Source of the DNA: Basidiobolus meristosporus CBS 931.73
Taxonomy: Eukaryota; Basidiobolomycota; Basidiobolomycetes; Basidiobolales; Basidiobolaceae
Direction of reading: 5' to 3'
Length of the DNA stretch: 64,000 bases
Assembly: GCA_002104905.1 (NCBI GenBank)
Contig: MCFE01000270.1
Span: 42,891-106,890, forward strand
Below the pieces are notes generated by a model. It had not been told where the DNA came from and made no database searches. It saw nothing but the letters and a program-made list of their open reading frames with translations. Both the position numbers and the translations under genes were made by a program. This document shows positions 46,192 to 57,440 of this stretch, piece by piece (positions within the stretch are counted from its first letter, which is position 1; every line of letters begins with the position of its first letter).

Positions 46192-46577
46192 GGTAGGGCT
46201 AATCGATGAGGTAAATGCGAAGAAAATAATGAACAAATTAACCAAACGCCCGCCAACACCATGATTTATAGTGACGAAGGATCCGCAGTCCCGACCAGGT
46301 TTATGTAAGCGGGTTATTACTAATCAACCAGTATATTCTAGGAGGATTATCCTGGAATCCCTGGCGGAGATGGGTTGCTGTGCCTCACTATATCTTGTGG
46401 TGAATTTGGGTGGCTAACTAATAAAGACCACTGCGCGCCAAGCAACACTCCTAGCTTGGGAGACATCTTGCCACCATCCAATTGGTTCAGGTAAAGCGAT
46501 GCTTGTACTAATTCGAGAAAACTAGTCAATGCCTTTATTAACTTGGGCATCAATGTTCCCGCGTGCCGCAGTCGGCA

Positions 46578-48465
46578 TCACAGTTTGATTAATGGGCGAA
46601 CCACCTGGTTCCAATTATCTGACCATCTGACGCGCTGGAACTGAGCAATATTCCGGCGCATCTCCTCCAGCTTGGGATTCTCGTTCAGCTTGAGAGTAAA
46701 GAGCATCTAGGTTGAGGTTACGCGTGAATGCCATGGGCATATGAGGGACCCTGGGTGAATGCATACCTGCAACTGTTCATAAAGCTCCTGGTGATTCTTG
46801 AACACTAGACCGTTCTTTTGATGCTGCACCAGTTCATCAAGACTGGCGAAATAGAAGGGTTAGCCCGTCCCAACGTAGGTGTACGTAACAAGGAATTCGT
46901 ACCAGGAGAAGTCAATTGCACAGACAGGGAGTCCACAGCCAAACATGTCGACCACCTTCATTGGCAGATCCAATCCAGAAGAGGATTTATGCAAACATAC
47001 CCCAAGATCCGCGGCGCCTATTCAACAGTCTAGTTAGGTTCAGGTTGCATAGACTTCATGCCAGTTGACTTGCCTAAGAGAGCTGGATAGTCTTCAGCAG
47101 ATAACCACAAGGTACCAATACAAACATGCGTCATGCTCAAGTCTCGAATCTTCTGTTCGTACATCTCACGCAGTGGCCCTTTTCCAGTGATGACGAAAAT
47201 AAGGTTGGGAAGTCCCGATTTTGGTTGGGATGCCCTTTGATTGTACTCCTTGGCTGCTTCAAGAAGAACCGAGAAGTCTTCATCCTCGGTCCAACTGGTG
47301 CTACTGACAATCAACGCTGGTCGGTCAGCTCTAAACTGGGCTGGAGAGTTCTGTTTGGTCTTCACGGTCAACAAAGTGCTGCGAACGCCAGGCTCACGGA
47401 CAATCCAATCCTGGTCGGCTCCTTGTTGGATCAAGAGATCACGAAGATTTAGTCGAGACAGAAGCTACGCGGCAGGTTGAACGATTGTAAGTATATATGC
47501 ACTAATTCGACGGAGGTCTCCGATGACTACCTGGTGGATTTCTTCAACTGCCAATCGTCTAAAATGAGACGGTGGTCGGTCGTATAACGTCACGGTGTTT
47601 CCCCTATTGCAATGGCGTTAGCGAGATTGGAGCAGCAACCAGCCGCTGGGTAATACTTACTCTATGCCCCAGCTTTCCTGAAGCTCCTTTGCCATTGCCT
47701 TGGTGACGCAGAGATGAGCGTACGCCTTGCGGCCAAACACCTTTTCATACCTAGGGCAAACGCTCAGCATCATGCCTGCAACTATGACTATCTAGGAACT
47801 ATCACCGACCATTTGGCAAACTTCACCACGAAATTCGACATGCCTAAATTCAAACCAAGTATAGTGTATCCGAAATTGTGCCAATCGATGATCAATTTCG
47901 CCCCTCTCAAAAACGCAACGCACTGCGCAATAAGAAGTGTCGGGATAGCTGGGGGATTCTATATAGCAAAAGCCGGTTTAGCTCGTGTAGTTGTGAGGGA
48001 AAAGCCAAAGGACCCTGTACTTGGAGAAAGATGTAGTCCGGTTTGGATACGGTGAAAAGAAGTATCCAGAATAACTGGAGGATCTGGAACAACACTTTGA
48101 ATGGAGCATACAGAAGAAAGGCCAGCTTTGGTAGGCCAGGTGGTAACTTCCATGGCGCTTGGATGTACTGAAGCTTGATATAAGCTGAGTTTACGACATT
48201 CTCCATAGGGATTGAACCTACATGGAAGAGCCTTAGAGTTTATCTTTCAACGGTCAAGGAAATCTAGGCCAGTCTAATCAATACCTTCGTAACCAACAAA
48301 ATCCACAAAGTACCCTTGTTCAGCAAAAGAAAGCGCGTGGTATTGCATACGAGGCGAGCGCCCAACATCGCCCAACACCAGTAGGGTCACCCGTTTCCCT
48401 GAGGCTTCCGAAGCCTCTCGAGAGGCCTTGGGAGTATTTCTGTTTCTTTTACGTTTCGGGGCCAT
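46578..48465 (-). CDS. ALG1: ALG1, chitobiosyldiphosphodolichol beta-mannosyltransferase
   Basis: Nine exons (48465-48285, 48217-48021, 47958-47810, 47750-47661, 47603-47531, 47464-47074, 47017-46903, 46842-46767, 46706-46578), phase-consistent, about 466 residues. It adds the first mannose to GlcNAc2-PP-dolichol on the cytosolic face of the [19 protein letters not shown] is the N-terminal signature of the family, then a hydrophobic segment ([18 protein letters not shown]), [51 protein letters not shown] and the sugar-nucleotide loop [20 protein letters not shown]. Exon 6 ends at a GC donor (G|GCAAGT), so one intron is GC-AG type. The basic N-terminus ([11 protein letters not shown]) is unusual because a membrane anchor often comes first in this family. 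Confidence 0.93.
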
Positions 48466-48469
48466 TCAA

Positions 48470-49456
48470 TTAGAGATAGGTTGAATCAGGCAGGTAGCAG
48501 CGATATGGGAATCCCCGAATGGATAGGCATAGCCAGGGATTTTAACCCAGGAATCTCGATCTCGGCTATTTTCCAGCATCCTCCTCGTGCCTCTGGATGA
48601 TAGGTAAAAATGAATCAACACTACGCGTTGGGCAGTCTGACTAGAAAATGATTTGCGAAATCTGAGATAGCTTCCGTTCTGTAAAATCTTGCATAACTTA
48701 CCCCCCAACAGTTGTATAGTGACTGAGATGGTTACTTGGTGATAGAATAAGCCGAAGTTCCAACTTGGAGGCCCTCCACTGTAGCATGTTTCTCTCTCCA
48801 ACCACAAGCCTGTGCTTGCTCGTCTACGGAATAGACACATTTCAATCATGAAAAGACGTGACAACTATTCCTTGGCCCTGTCTCCTGCTAGCTCTTGGTC
48901 ATTAACTTCACCATCCTAGGATCACAGTGCGATCGGTCATTAATCCACCCTGTAGGTGGGCAATCAATGAGATCAGCCAGCGGTTGGCTGCTGCATCTGA
49001 ACAGAATTGTTGGGAATTCTTTTTCGTGGACGATCCTCGATAGTTAAACTGGCCATAGACACTTGATTGCACGGTACTTCCTAGGGCATGCTTACATAAA
49101 ATGACTGACCTCAAGTCCAGCACTTTAAATCTTTTCGAAAACTTCAAACAAAAGTAAATGTTTCAAAACGTCGCTACTTTCTATGTTGATCGGTTGAATA
49201 ACCGCTGATTTGCCTCCAGTGTTAACAAGTGGGAGGAGGTTCAGGAGGAGGGACTCCAGTTGCTCTCACGCTGGAACAGAAGCGGAGGTAATCTCGCATT
49301 TCCAGAAGCACCCCGCTGTTGCTCGTAAGCTTGGGATTGACCCCTCTATTTGATCTAGCGGCAGAAGAAACTGTCTACCTGCTCACTCAAGTTTTGGAAA
49401 AACGTAACCCCTCTCTGCCCAATTTTATTTTCCTTCGTACATGCTAAACCGAAAAC
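48470..49456. other. Intergenic region between ALG1 and a small unknown gene
   Basis: About 1 kb. A 132-codon minus-strand frame at 48864-48466 directly upstream of ALG1 has no domain, odd composition and no splice support, so I treat it as chance or leader sequence. The rest must hold two divergent promoters. Confidence 0.45.
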
Positions 49457-49955
49457 ATGTTCTCTCCCGAAACAACAAAAGTTCGAGCCCTCTTGCATGA
49501 TATGCACCAGGGTAAACACCAATTGCTCGCGCTCTTAAGTTCACAGCCGATCAGCTCGGCAAAGGTAGTGTGTCTACTCTATCAGGCTTCATTGGGACGG
49601 GGCTAATAGAGATTTACACTTCTCCTCCATTTATCCAGCTGGCGGTGGATCACGGGGTAGATCGCAAGTTTCCCTCCGTTGTGGATATCATCGACTTTAT
49701 GAGCATATATATCGATATGTACGAGCGTGAAGTCCTGCTAAAGGTAAGTTGGACCGGCCACCATGCCAGGCCTTGCAGCCACTTCGTGTATCTAACGGCT
49801 ACTTGGCGACATAGGAAACTATAGTCGCGTCTGCCAGCGACTCCGAGCCTACTCAACAGCGCTCGGACTCTTTATTCGCCCTCTGGAAGTCCCAGACCTA
49901 TGTTGACTCGAAACAGACAGAGTATATCGAGGATAGAATGAGGTTGTTCAACTAA
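49457..49955 (+). CDS. Small hypothetical protein, three exons
   Basis: Exons 49457-49511, 49586-49743 and 49815-49955 join in phase to about 117 residues, with good GTAA donors and CAG/TAG acceptors. It begins MFSPETTKVRALLHDMHQG and ends YVDSKQTEYIEDRMRLFN. The middle is VDHGVDRKFPSVVDIIDF followed by MSIYIDMYEREVLLK, probably helical and without a signal peptide or membrane span. I do not recognise the family. The matching phases across both introns and normal CpG content support a real gene. A missed upstream exon is possible. Confidence 0.6.
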
Positions 49956-49959
49956 CATA

Positions 49960-50855
49960 GAGGCAACCCTGGCATGGTTGGACGCTAGAATAGGACGCGG
50001 TTCTACAGCCTGCATGTATGGTTCGACCATTTATTGCACCAATAAAGGCACGGTGCAAGAGGTGACTGCACCAAGATCCTCAACGGTGTGTATGTAATAG
50101 CACTGCTCCAGCCATGAAACCATCCACCCTGAGCAAGTGCTGATTGATGTGCGATGTAGAGGACACTCGGCCAATTGAATCCCAGCCGTCGTTGGGACGT
50201 TGGTAGCACTAGATTAATTAAAGTTCCAAATATGAAGGATCGGCTGATGAGCAGCGTTGATCAGAGCGTTGCTAATGGCAAACCTAGGCCCACCCACGAT
50301 GGCCCAACGCCTTCGCTTGTGGTCAGGGAGCCAGTCCCGGGATGGGTTTCGTGTTAGCCCTGTATGACCATCAATGGCCCATGGTCGTGGCGGCTCTGTG
50401 GGCATTGGTGTGCGTGTGGTTGGGCTGTTTGATCTCCAGAGAGCCGCTGGCAGGGCTGGACATGGCATGGCATGGCGTGGGATCACTAATCGGTTCGCAT
50501 GAGGCGAGGGCCAGCTTTCCGACTGAACAGACCTGCGCTGTAAATGGAAAATCAAGGGATGAGGGTCAGGGTTTGGCATCTCGGTGTAGGAGTCAACAAT
50601 GGCTACTCTGAGATAGGGTAGTGGCTGTAGGTTAATATCGAGAGGGGTGTTGTGCAGATTGAGGTTGGCCAGTGATTGGTTGTGATATTTAATTCCCCTT
50701 TACCCTCTCACACCCTAACCTACCATAGTTGGACCAGTGATCCGTACCTGTTCAAATATATCCGCATCTAACACGTTTCGTTTCGTTTCGTTCCGTTTCA
50801 ATAAAGCTTTTTGAAAGTCATTTCCCACCGTTGTTCTCTAACTTGATAAATTCGA
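49960..50855. other. Intergenic region upstream of the septin gene
   Basis: About 900 bp. It contains a CGTTT-type microsatellite at 50776-50800 (TTTCGTTTCGTTTCG) close to the septin start, which may be part of its promoter. I see no coding frame worth reporting. Confidence 0.45.
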
Positions 50856-52994
50856 ATGGCACCACTCACTGGTAGGTATTCCCGTAGCCAGCTCGAATCC
50901 AGGCCTGAGCCTTTGTCGCACCCAGTGCCCGTCCCGTACTGATTTTCCTCTCATCCCTCTATCCTGTAGTCGACAGTCTTCCCAACGACTCTCCAACGAT
51001 TGCCAACGGGCTAAAAGTAAGTGCGAAGAAAACGAGGAGAGGTGCTGAATCTGCCCGACCCGGCGCCTAAATCTCCCTCGGAAGATTTCAATCTTGTACG
51101 GAAACTCAACCACAACCTCTATTCCAGTCCCTCGTTAAGAAGAAGCCTCAAGGATATGTTGGTTTCTCGAATCTCCCTAACCAAGTGCATAGGCGCTCCG
51201 TGAAACAAGGCTTCTATTTCACGTGCATGGTAGTTGGTAATATTTCCTGCTTTTTCCTTTCTCGCCAAGTCCGGCCAAGTAATTCGTGTGGGGTCCTCTA
51301 GGGGAGTCTGGTCTGGGAAAGTCCACCTTGGTGAACACCCTCTTCAACACCGCGCTATATCCCCCGAAGCAACAGGCTCCGTTGTTGGAGGAATCCCCCA
51401 AAACGGTAGAGGTTCAAGCCATTAGTGCAGGTATGGAGTTTGTCAAGGGAGGGTGCTTAAAGCCCGGGCTTACCCTCATTACATTGAAGATATCATCGAA
51501 AACGACGTCAAATTGAGACTGACCGTCATCGACACCCCTGGTTTTGGCGACTATATCAACAATGAGGACAGGTACGTGCGGAGCCGCTAGTGGACTAGTT
51601 TGCCCCGACGAGTAACCCCCTTGTGTTGGCTAGCTGGAAGCCTATCCTGGATAACATAGAGTCTCGTTTCGATGCTTACCTGGAGCAGGAAAACCGGGTC
51701 AACCGTAGCCGCATGGTTGATAATCGGGTTCATGCCTGCATGTATTTCATCGCCCCTACCGGCCATTCGTAAGTAGATGCGGGGTTGCCTTGGTTGGGAA
51801 TTCCCCTCGTCCAGCTCACGCAACTTTCTCTTCCTTGCCCGTAGCCTCAAACCACTGGACGTGGAATTCATGAAGCGCCTCCACACGAAAGTCAACCTGA
51901 TCCCGGTTATCGCCAAATCGGACACCCTGACCGAAGAGGAGATCCAAGGATTCAAGCAGCGCGTACGAGTTCATGCATCGTGAGAATAATGTTGGGTGCG
52001 CGATACTGACGCTTCCTGGGACTAGATTCTCGCCGACATCCACCACCACGGGATTCAAATCTTCACGCCCTCTGACTACGCCAACGATGAGCCCGAGACC
52101 ATTGCCCAGAACAAGGAGATCGTGGTAGGTGTTTGTACTGCGGACGGGCTGGTGTAGCACCCAAAAGACTTACGTATGTCGACCCATCTCTAGAACAAAA
52201 TCCCATTCGCCATTGTTGGAAGCGACAAGGAGGTCGAAGTCAACGGCAAGATGGTTCGCGGCCGCAAATATCCCTGGGGTGTCATTGAAGGTACCGCTTG
52301 GCCTCTGTCAACTTGTGGCCATCTCCCACTAATCACTATAGCGGCTATCCAGTGGACAACGAGGAGCACTGTGATTTCTCGCAGCTGCGCCAAATGCTGA
52401 TCAGGTACGTCTAACCAGCTGACCTACGCAGCAGAACCCCATCGATGCTAACCCGGCTTCCGCTCGGCCAGAACGCATATGGAGGAGCTGAAGGAGCACA
52501 CCAGCACCATTATCTATGAAAACTACCGCTCGGCCAAATTGCAAGAGCTCGGCATTGATCAAGACCCCTCGGTTTTCAAGGATGTCAAGTAGGCTTCGAC
52601 TCGATGTGCTGACCGTCCACCCACAGGTGCTCACTCACCATTGTTTTTCCTCGATAAGCCCTCTAGCTAAGATGGAGGAGGAGCGCAAGCTCCATGAAAG
52701 TAGGATGGAGAAGATGGAGGCCGAAATGAAGATGGTGTTCCAACAAAAGGTCCAGGAAAAAGAAGACAAACTGAAGCAGACCGAGGAGGAGGTATGTCAG
52801 AGCCATGGGTTCTGATGATTCCGCACTAGACTCATCCATCTTCGATGTAGCTCTACACCCGCCACAAGGAGATGAAGGAGGCATTGGAGAAGCAAAGATA
52901 CGAGCTGGAGCAGAAGAAGAAGAAGCTCGAGGCTAGCGAGCGGAATGGCACCCTGGAGAAGTCCAGGAAGAAGACCTTCGGGTTCAAGAACTAA
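50856..52994 (+). CDS. Septin, Cdc3/Spn1-like
   Basis: Thirteen exons (50856-50871, 50970-51016, 51128-51236, 51302-51430, 51490-51571, 51634-51768, 51845-51962, 52026-52124, 52194-52290, 52353-52404, 52472-52588, 52659-52791, 52851-52994) give about 425 residues, in phase throughout. The GTPase domain has G1 GESGLGKST (58-66), G3 DTPGFGDY and G4 [24 protein letters not shown] before G1 is the polybasic/Cdc3-type lead-in. The septin unique element follows as [20 protein letters not shown]-terminal coiled coil (about 330-405, [20 protein letters not shown]...) ends KKTFGFKN. Septins form filaments at septa and branch points. AATAAA at 53150 is a likely poly(A) signal. The gene converges with COQ8. 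Confidence 0.93.
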
Positions 52995-53377
52995 TCGGGC
53001 CTCCACGCGACGGCCCCCTGAAGCAGCCTCATTCTTAGAAATAATCCCATCGAGCTATCGTTGATTTAATTTGCAATAATTCTTTCCCCAACATTTTTTA
53101 ACACCATCTTAAGTATATGTTGTCCTTAACAAGGAGGATCGACAACGCTAATAAAAATCCTTTCTAATTTACGATTTATTTTTTCTCGGCGCCATGTGCC
53201 GGGGTTGAGACAAAGTGGAAGGAAGTGATGCGTACAAACTAGAGTCAAACCATGTGTTGCGCTGGCCATCCGGGGAGGCCCGACTGGAAAAGATTGATGG
53301 GTAAACTGATGTGAAGAGTGCAGTGGTTGTGATGAGCCAGTGGTGGGCCGTGGGACCCGTGGTCGGCAAACGGGGGT

Positions 53378-55485
53378 TTAGTCGATGTCGGCGTCGAACT
53401 GGTACTTCTCGACTACCTCTTGGAACATCGTCTTGCAGGGCACATCCGCCTTCAATTTCGAGCAAAGCAAGAACGCTCCAGAAAGCTTTCGATGAAGACT
53501 GTATGTTTCGTCGGGAGGTGGGGTGAGTCGGTGGCGAATCATCGTTGGTATGGTGTCGGTGACGCGGTCGGTGATGGTCTGTGTGGAGAATGGATAGACG
53601 TCGGGCGCGTCTACTTGGAAAGGCTCCCCGAGGGTTAGCATGGAGTCCACGTGCGCTTGGTTCATGACCTCGGTCTCGTAGCCGGTGAGGAATCCAAGCT
53701 TGCGAGAATAGTGAAGGCAGCCCTCACGATCCTTGTTAGTTGCGGCAATCAGGTTCTTCAGATAAAGGTCCACAAATTTCTTGTTGAAGCCACGGCTGGC
53801 TCCAAAGTCCAAGAGCTCGATCTAAAAGAACCAGTTAGAAGGTGTGGGCTGTGGTTAATCAAAAATCACCGAGAACCTTCTTGGTCTTCTCGTTGTAGAG
53901 GAAGTTGGTCCAGTTGGGATCGGTCTGCATGTAGCGGAACTCGAACAACTCACGCAGACATAGTCTTAGGATCTTCTCGCCAATCTGAAGGAAGCATGCC
54001 CGGTTAGCACTTCAACTGCCGATGAGTGATTCATCCCGCTTACCATATTCCGGGTTTGCTGATCAAAGCGAGACGCCTTGTTCAATGGGACGCCGTTCAT
54101 GAATTCCGTGGTCAGGATCATTGATGTGGACAGCTCTGGGTACATCTTCGGCACGTCGAAGTGGGGATCGTTCTCCAAGTAGGATCGGAAGGTCTCTATG
54201 CATTGGGCCTCACGGTCATAATCGCATTCCCAGCCAAGCTCTCGTCTCATGGCCTTGATGGAGTTATCCAAGTAAAGGCCTTTCGGAAGCAGGCTGCTCA
54301 TCAACAAGAGCGACTTTAAGCTCTTCAAATCCCCATCAATCGACTGGGCAACTCCGGGGTATTGCACCTTAACGGCCACCAAAGTGTTATCCGGGAGTTT
54401 GGCTCGGTGGACTTGTCCAATGGAGGCGGCGGCAACCGGAATGGTCTCGAAATCCATGAATTTCTCTCGCCACTCGGCCCCCAGCTGCTCCTTCATGATG
54501 GACTCCAGTTGAGACTGCGGCATGTAATTGGCGCTGTTTTGGACTCTAGTCAGGATTTCCTGAAGCTGAGGTGGGAGCAATTTGTTGTCCTGGATACTAA
54601 TCATCTGGCCCAGCTTAAGGGCAGCTCCGCGCATGCGTGACAATTTGGTCACCAGACGGTCCACATTAGCTTCGCTCATAAATACGTTGCCGGAAAGGGA
54701 AGAGCTTCCGGTGGCCCGACGAACAGCCTCACCAACGGCCCCAAACCCAATGCCCAAGCCCAAGCCTGCATTTTCACTAAATAAGCGATCCATTGAGAGG
54801 GGTGACTAATGATACTTACTGCCATATTGCCACAAGCGGCCAATTCGACTAGTGGGGACCTTGGATTCCTTGAGCAGAACTTTTGGATCCTGCGAAGGCA
54901 TTACTTTCAATCGCTCTTGGTTGCTTGAACGAAAAGCTTCCTTACCTCGTAGGCTACCTCTTCGACGAAACCAACCGGCTGCGAGCCCAAGATTGGCTCC
55001 GGAGCGTTGATGCCGGTGGGCTTTTCTTGTTCCACCTCCTTGCTATTGAATGGGGGAACGCCTGACGTTGGTGTGAGGTCTATATGAGGCTCCTTAGGGG
55101 GTTTTACTTGCTCTAAATGAGGTCTAGCCTCTACTCTCTGCTCTGTCGCTACACTGGAAGCTACGTTGTTGGATACACTGTCCAACGGCTCTACCGGAGT
55201 AGGAACTTCCACTGGGGATTTTGGGATGGTGGCTGCTCCAGTGTAATTGGCCTCCGGAAGGTTGTTTTCAGGCTGTATCGGAGTTATCGAAGGGAACTTG
55301 CCAACTTCCGTTTGGGTTGCGGCGAATGATTTCACGGTATTCTGCGAGGTTTGGGCGAGTCTAGTGAGGGAAGAAGTTTTCAAGTGATATTTCACGGACT
55401 CTGCTTGGTTTCTGGCAACCCTGAAGGCTACATTACCGGCCACGTCCAACAACGAATATAGATCACCAAGCCTCTTTGAACCCAT
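53378..55485 (-). CDS. COQ8: COQ8/ABC1 atypical kinase, mitochondrial ubiquinone biosynthesis
   Basis: Five exons (55485-54946, 54889-54820, 54765-54044, 53984-53877, 53821-53378) give about 627 residues, phase-consistent. The family's KxGQ motif is [12 protein letters not shown] (254-257); the Ala-rich loop reads [14 protein letters not shown], the lysine motif AVKVQYPGV, and DFGASRG is the metal-binding DFG. IELLDFG begins the last exon. UbiB-family members support coenzyme Q synthesis at the inner mitochondrial membrane. The first 200 residues are a long low-complexity Pro/Glu/Thr-rich extension after [20 protein letters not shown]; part may be a mitochondrial targeting region, although the start [13 protein letters not shown] is not a classic one. 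[19 protein letters not shown] resembles the membrane-associated helix. Confidence 0.93.
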
Positions 55486-56399
55486 TCTTTTGTGCAGTGC
55501 GTTGGACTCCTTGGAAACACTACACTAACAAACTTTTCGTTCAGTAGGATTTTAATGAAATAAAAATAACTCTGGGCAATGATTTTGTGGCCCAGCATTG
55601 CATTCTCGATCAAATTCATGTCAATATATGGAAGCGTAGTGAATAGTCAGGACACTCGGCGGCTCTATCAATAAATAGAGTAAGTATTGTATTCCAGTCA
55701 CAAGAGCCGGTTAGTTACATTTCTAACGTCAGAATCATATTGGGCGCCCCAAATCAAGGCACCGAATCACCTCCGCAGTCACCTATCAAATAAACCAGTG
55801 AAGGTCACCAAGAACAGAACAGATGCCATGTCGCTTCGTTACGCGAGAAGGGCATTGGGAAAGACCGTAGCCAATGGCGCATTGTTCGTGTACAGCATAT
55901 CGCTTGGATGATTCCTGTGAGGCAGAGTCTTGTGCATTTAGTTCGTTTCGGTAACGAATGTCCTGACTAACCCCAGAGTCCATTTTCCTCAGCTCCTTCA
56001 ACTCCCAGATAGTGGTGCATGTGTAGGCGTGGTGATCCACCCGCTCTCGTCCCGTCGTTCGCAACACCTACGAAACGTGATGACCCGAGATCCAGATTCA
56101 ACTCTATGTTGGCGGGAAATTCCGATTGCCGACGCGCTAAGGATTAGCAGGCATTGGTGCGCAGATATCATTGGTGGAGCCACTCGCTAATTGGAGCTCA
56201 CTATTTGAAGCTATTCATTGAGGATCACTAGATTGTTTTGGAAGTTGCTCGAAATCGCTGGAGGCTGCTGGGCATTGATCGATATCCAATTATAGTAAGT
56301 CGTGTGCAAGATAAATGCCCGATTGTCACCGGGAACAATTCAGTTTCATCAGCTTTTAGTCCTCCATCCTCACTCGCACCTCAGTAGGCAAGCTACCTC
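55486..56399. other. Divergent promoter region between COQ8 and the BAG gene
   Basis: About 900 bp separating two divergent starts. Frames here have no recognised content. Confidence 0.45.
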
Positions 56400-57440
56400 A
56401 TGTATTCCCCGCTTTATAGTTTCACCCCATTCGACCTATTTGGCCAGCAACATATACATCAGCAGCCATCTTGGTATTTTCAGCAATCGCAGCCAGAAGA
56501 ATATCTCTTTCCCGAACACATCGCCACGCAGCCTAGCCTGTACAGATATCCCATGATGCAACCTCGACATTGCCATTCCCAACAGCCAGGAAAATGCTAT
56601 GTACTACCATCCAGACACCCAGGTCCACTTGCTCGGGAGTTCTTAAGCCCTCGCTCCACTACAGGATACATGGATATTGAGGAATCGCAGCAGCCTTTCG
56701 AAGTTCGCCCAGGTTGGTCTGAAGACGAGCAATCGTCCGATTCCGAGCAGGATGTAGATTTGGGCCAGCCAGCATTCACAAGCTCCCAGTCTACCCACAG
56801 TGGCACTCAACAAGTCAACGAGCGATCAAGAAGCAGGAAAAGATCGCACGACACCCTGAAGCCACAGCAGCCACACAAGAAACGTAGTGGAAAAGAAAAG
56901 AGACGCGACCGTAAGTCCAAAAAAACCCATCGCAAAGAAACCAAGAGATGGAAAGAAGCGGTCCAGCAATTCAGGTATAATCGGGCAGTAAAGCTCATCC
57001 AACGTCAGTGGCGTCTTTACCAACAAAAGCGTAGAGAAGAGGCGTCCAGAAAGATCGTGGGATTTATCCATGCGCGCCTAGAAATCCGTCAAGCACAGCA
57101 GGTTCTACAGCATCTCCGACAACTGCGCTCTTTCGAGACAGAACTTGATCTCACACACGAACGCCAGGCCCCTAGAGTTTTCAAGCGGCCCCTCAAGTTT
57201 GCTTCCGATTCAACCCCGGAATCGATAAAAATCCCGCCGGTGAAGGAAAACCAGTGCTATCTTGGGTACGAAGATGCTTTGCTAAGGCTACTCATGCGTA
57301 TTGATGGAGTTGACAGTATTGGGTCGGACATTGTGCGGCATGCCAGAAAGTCCTTGGTGAATAAGACCCAGTCCCTCTTGGATCAACTCGATGAATTCAA
57401 GAAATCCCAATATAGCACGTTGGTTACAAGTCGCAATTAA
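56400..57440 (+). CDS. BAG-domain co-chaperone with IQ motif
   Basis: An intronless frame of 346 codons. Residues 1-130 are Gln/Pro/His-rich and probably disordered. An acidic Ser stretch (SEDEQSSDSEQDVD) lies at 107-120 and a basic Lys/Arg-rich segment at 145-190. An IQ-type calmodulin motif is around 193-215 (AVKLIQRQWRLYQQKRR). The BAG domain covers about 288-336 (LGYEDALLRLLMRIDGVDSI...RKSLVNKTQSLLDQLDEFK), with the expected R-x2-RK-x-LV core that binds the Hsp70 ATPase domain. The IQ plus BAG arrangement is known from plant BAG5-7-type proteins and some fungi. It probably works as an Hsp70 nucleotide-exchange factor regulated by calmodulin. The ATG at 56400 starts the full frame; the alternative frame at 56302 overlaps it and is a shadow. 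Confidence 0.85.
   Translation: MYSPLYSFTPFDLFGQQHIHQQPSWYFQQSQPEEYLFPEHIATQPSLYRYPMMQPRHCHSQQPGKCYVLPSRHPGPLAREFLSPRSTTGYMDIEESQQPFEVRPGWSEDEQSSDSEQDVDLGQPAFTSSQSTHSGTQQVNERSRSRKRSHDTLKPQQPHKKRSGKEKRRDRKSKKTHRKETKRWKEAVQQFRYNRAVKLIQRQWRLYQQKRREEASRKIVGFIHARLEIRQAQQVLQHLRQLRSFETELDLTHERQAPRVFKRPLKFASDSTPESIKIPPVKENQCYLGYEDALLRLLMRIDGVDSIGSDIVRHARKSLVNKTQSLLDQLDEFKKSQYSTLVTSRN

Noticed and set aside
48466-48864. 132-codon minus-strand frame just upstream of ALG1
   Set aside because: No domain, irregular composition, no splice support, and the region fits an ALG1 promoter and leader.
50776-50800. CGTTT microsatellite as a CRISPR or telomere-like repeat
   Set aside because: It has only a few 5-bp units without spacers and is a simple promoter-near microsatellite.
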